Shown: piece by piece, positions 12,747 to 14,013 of the stretch
Position numbering within the stretch: position 1 is the first letter of the stretch
Layout: the number at the start of each line of letters is the position of its first letter
Source: Gammaproteobacteria bacterium
Lineage (GTDB): Bacteria; Pseudomonadota; Gammaproteobacteria; SZUA-21
Direction of reading: 5' to 3'
Length of the DNA: 14,013 nucleotides
NCBI GenBank assembly: GCA_003233075.1
Contig: QIKQ01000296.1
Location: 1 to 14,013, forward strand
Notes under the pieces: model-generated
Told to the model about the DNA's origin: nothing
The model's input: only the letters and a program-made list of their open reading frames with translations
Database searches by the model: none
Position numbers and translations under genes: made by a program

Positions 12747-13919
12747 ATGGCCAATAAAAAACTAAAAGTCCTGTTTGTTCGAGGTTGCAGGGGCATTACC
12801 GACATAACTGGCGGCGAACGTTATTTACTAACACTTCTGGAGAAAATGAATCCCGATCTCTGCGAATACAAATTAGTTTGCATTACTGACCCGCGAACTC
12901 TGGATACACCTTGGCTGCAAGAACTTGAAAGACGTAAATTAGAGTACGTCTCGATACCAATAACCAACCCATTTTCTCTAAAAGATTTTTTTATTGTGCG
13001 CCGCCTAGCTAAAGAATACCAAACAGATGTGATTCATTCAATTGATCACCGCGCTAATCTAATAGCAGTTGGTGTAGCCAAGTTAATTGGTTGCGCTTCC
13101 GTCTTATCTTTTTTTGGCTGGACCAATTTCGAAAAAAAGTCGTTTAGAGGGAGAGTCTACCCGTGGATAGATAAACGAATTCTGAAACGTTCAAATGCTA
13201 TTATTGTCGATTCAGATGCACTAATCCCTATCGTAGACTGGGGTAGAAAAGGTCCTCCAGTCTCTGTCATTCATCATGGCGTGAGTACACAGTTATTTAA
13301 TAAAGATCTTTATGATAATAAAATGAAATCTCACTTTTTCGGTTCTACCGATATCTTTCTTTTAGGCATGGTTGGCCGTATTCACCCAGTCAAAGGACAA
13401 CTGGATTTCCTCCAGGTGGCTGGAAAATTATATCAAAAACACCCGAACTGCCGGTTTCTAATTATTGGTGATGCGCCACTCGGCTACGATTTTTATCTAA
13501 ACAAATTAAAGAAAGTCATCTCTGGCTATGGCATGGAAAAGGCAGTGCTCATTACCAATGTGCATACCACTGAAATTCCCAAAGTTTTCGCCGCAATGGA
13601 CATTTTGGTTGCACCTTCTTACAAGGACAGCTTCAGTTTTACTATGATTGAAGGCATGTCGACGGGCTTGCCCATGGTTGCAGGTGATGTCGGCGGCACA
13701 GCAAAAATGATCAATAACGGTGAAAGGGGCATTCTTATCTCGCCTGGAGACACTAACGCCCTAGAAAAAGCGCTGGAGTCTCTATTACTAAATCAAAATA
13801 GTCGTGCTCGCATTGGAGCTAAAGCGAGGCAGTGGGTAATAGATAATTGTAGCATTGAACAAATGACACAGAAAACATTTTCAGTATACAATGCCGCTTA
13901 TGAGCAATCCCAAGAATAA
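12747..13919 (+). CDS. Glycosyltransferase, GT-B fold, family 4 type
   Basis: The 390-residue protein has the two-domain GT-B layout. The N-terminal acceptor-binding domain (1 to about 190) starts KVLFVRGCRG and has TGGERYLLTLL, a typical glycine turn, at 21-31. The C-terminal donor domain has LLGMVGRIHPVKGQLDFL (205-222), with Arg211 and Lys216 as likely phosphate contacts, FLIIGDAP (237-244), and APSYKDSFSFTMIEGMSTG (289-307). In the latter the usual E-x7-E pair appears as Asp294 and Glu302. Such retaining transferases add sugars from nucleotide donors to lipid-linked or growing polysaccharide; the donor cannot be read from sequence. There is no signal or membrane segment, so it acts at the cytoplasmic face. 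AGGA lies four bases before ATG. It starts a rightward unit of the polysaccharide region. Confidence 0.92.
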   Translation: MANKKLKVLFVRGCRGITDITGGERYLLTLLEKMNPDLCEYKLVCITDPRTLDTPWLQELERRKLEYVSIPITNPFSLKDFFIVRRLAKEYQTDVIHSIDHRANLIAVGVAKLIGCASVLSFFGWTNFEKKSFRGRVYPWIDKRILKRSNAIIVDSDALIPIVDWGRKGPPVSVIHHGVSTQLFNKDLYDNKMKSHFFGSTDIFLLGMVGRIHPVKGQLDFLQVAGKLYQKHPNCRFLIIGDAPLGYDFYLNKLKKVISGYGMEKAVLITNVHTTEIPKVFAAMDILVAPSYKDSFSFTMIEGMSTGLPMVAGDVGGTAKMINNGERGILISPGDTNALEKALESLLLNQNSRARIGAKARQWVIDNCSIEQMTQKTFSVYNAAYEQSQE

Positions 13920-13976
13920 ATAGTTTTCTTAATAAATTTTATCCTTTAAGTTAATCAATAATGGAGTCTTATATTT

Positions 13977-14013
13977 ATGCAGGTCGTTATTCTAGCAGGT
14001 GGTCTGGGAAACC
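13977..14013 (+). CDS. Start of a sugar-phosphate nucleotidyltransferase (cut by window end)
   Basis: Only twelve codons are visible: MQVVILAGGLGN. The VILAGGLG glycine-rich turn is the N-terminal nucleotide-binding signature of enzymes that couple NTPs to sugar phosphates, such as glucose-1-phosphate cytidylyltransferases and mannose-1-phosphate guanylyltransferases. GGAG lies at 13963-13966, ten bases before the ATG. It follows the glycosyltransferase by 57 bp on the same strand, so the two are probably one operon. The substrate cannot be told from this fragment. Confidence 0.7.
   Translation, partial: MQVVILAGGLGN

Noticed and set aside
8293..14013. A complete new polysaccharide or defence system
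   Set aside because: The visible genes are well-known sugar-nucleotide enzymes and a common glycosyltransferase; no polymerase, flippase or effector gene lies within the window to define a new system.

Overview
The window looks like a piece of an AT-rich gammaproteobacterial chromosome. The strongest clue is the minus-strand run gpmI - envC-like - ctpA-like. This gene order recurs in gammaproteobacteria such as Pseudomonas, and the proteins here match those families closely. Coding is dense and mostly on the minus strand. No rRNA, tRNA, CRISPR array, integrase or transposase gene was seen.

Left part (1-2800). The left edge cuts a gene for an exported protein of unknown function; its frame is open to base 1 and encodes the end of a signal peptide. 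A hairpin terminator follows, then a DUF2237 protein. Facing it is a basic predicted lipoprotein (1235-1912, minus), then a YajL/DJ-1 family protein (2118-2669, minus). Terminator-like hairpins separate these units.

Middle part (2825-8190). Three cell-envelope and metabolism genes run leftward: gpmI (phosphoglycerate mutase), an EnvC-like amidase activator with a degenerate LytM domain, and a CtpA-like S41 protease. Each gap in this triad holds a repeat element. A perfect 38-bp inverted repeat lies between envC and ctpA, and a 236-bp composite palindromic element with matching ends lies between gpmI and envC. Divergent from gpmI is an ArsR-family regulator. Its two cysteines, 66 residues apart, match the sensing pair of BigR/SqrR-type persulfide regulators. 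The shared intergenic region has dyads that could be operators.

Right part (8290-14013). This is a sugar-nucleotide and surface-polysaccharide region. The minus-strand genes are uxs (UDP-glucuronate decarboxylase), gmd (GDP-mannose 4,6-dehydratase) and fcl (GDP-L-fucose synthase). Gmd and Fcl together make GDP-L-fucose; Uxs makes UDP-xylose from UDP-glucuronate. Just upstream of uxs is a clearly recognisable but broken 3' part of ugd, UDP-glucose 6-dehydrogenase, the enzyme that makes the Uxs substrate. About 740 bp follow with no recognisable gene. Rightward genes then begin: a family-4-type glycosyltransferase and, cut by the right edge, a protein starting like a sugar-phosphate nucleotidyltransferase. 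The polysaccharide cluster probably continues to the right.

I found no clear new multi-gene system. The most informative items are the ugd relic beside uxs, the two repeat elements inside the gpmI-envC-ctpA triad, and the BigR-like cysteine pair in the ArsR regulator.
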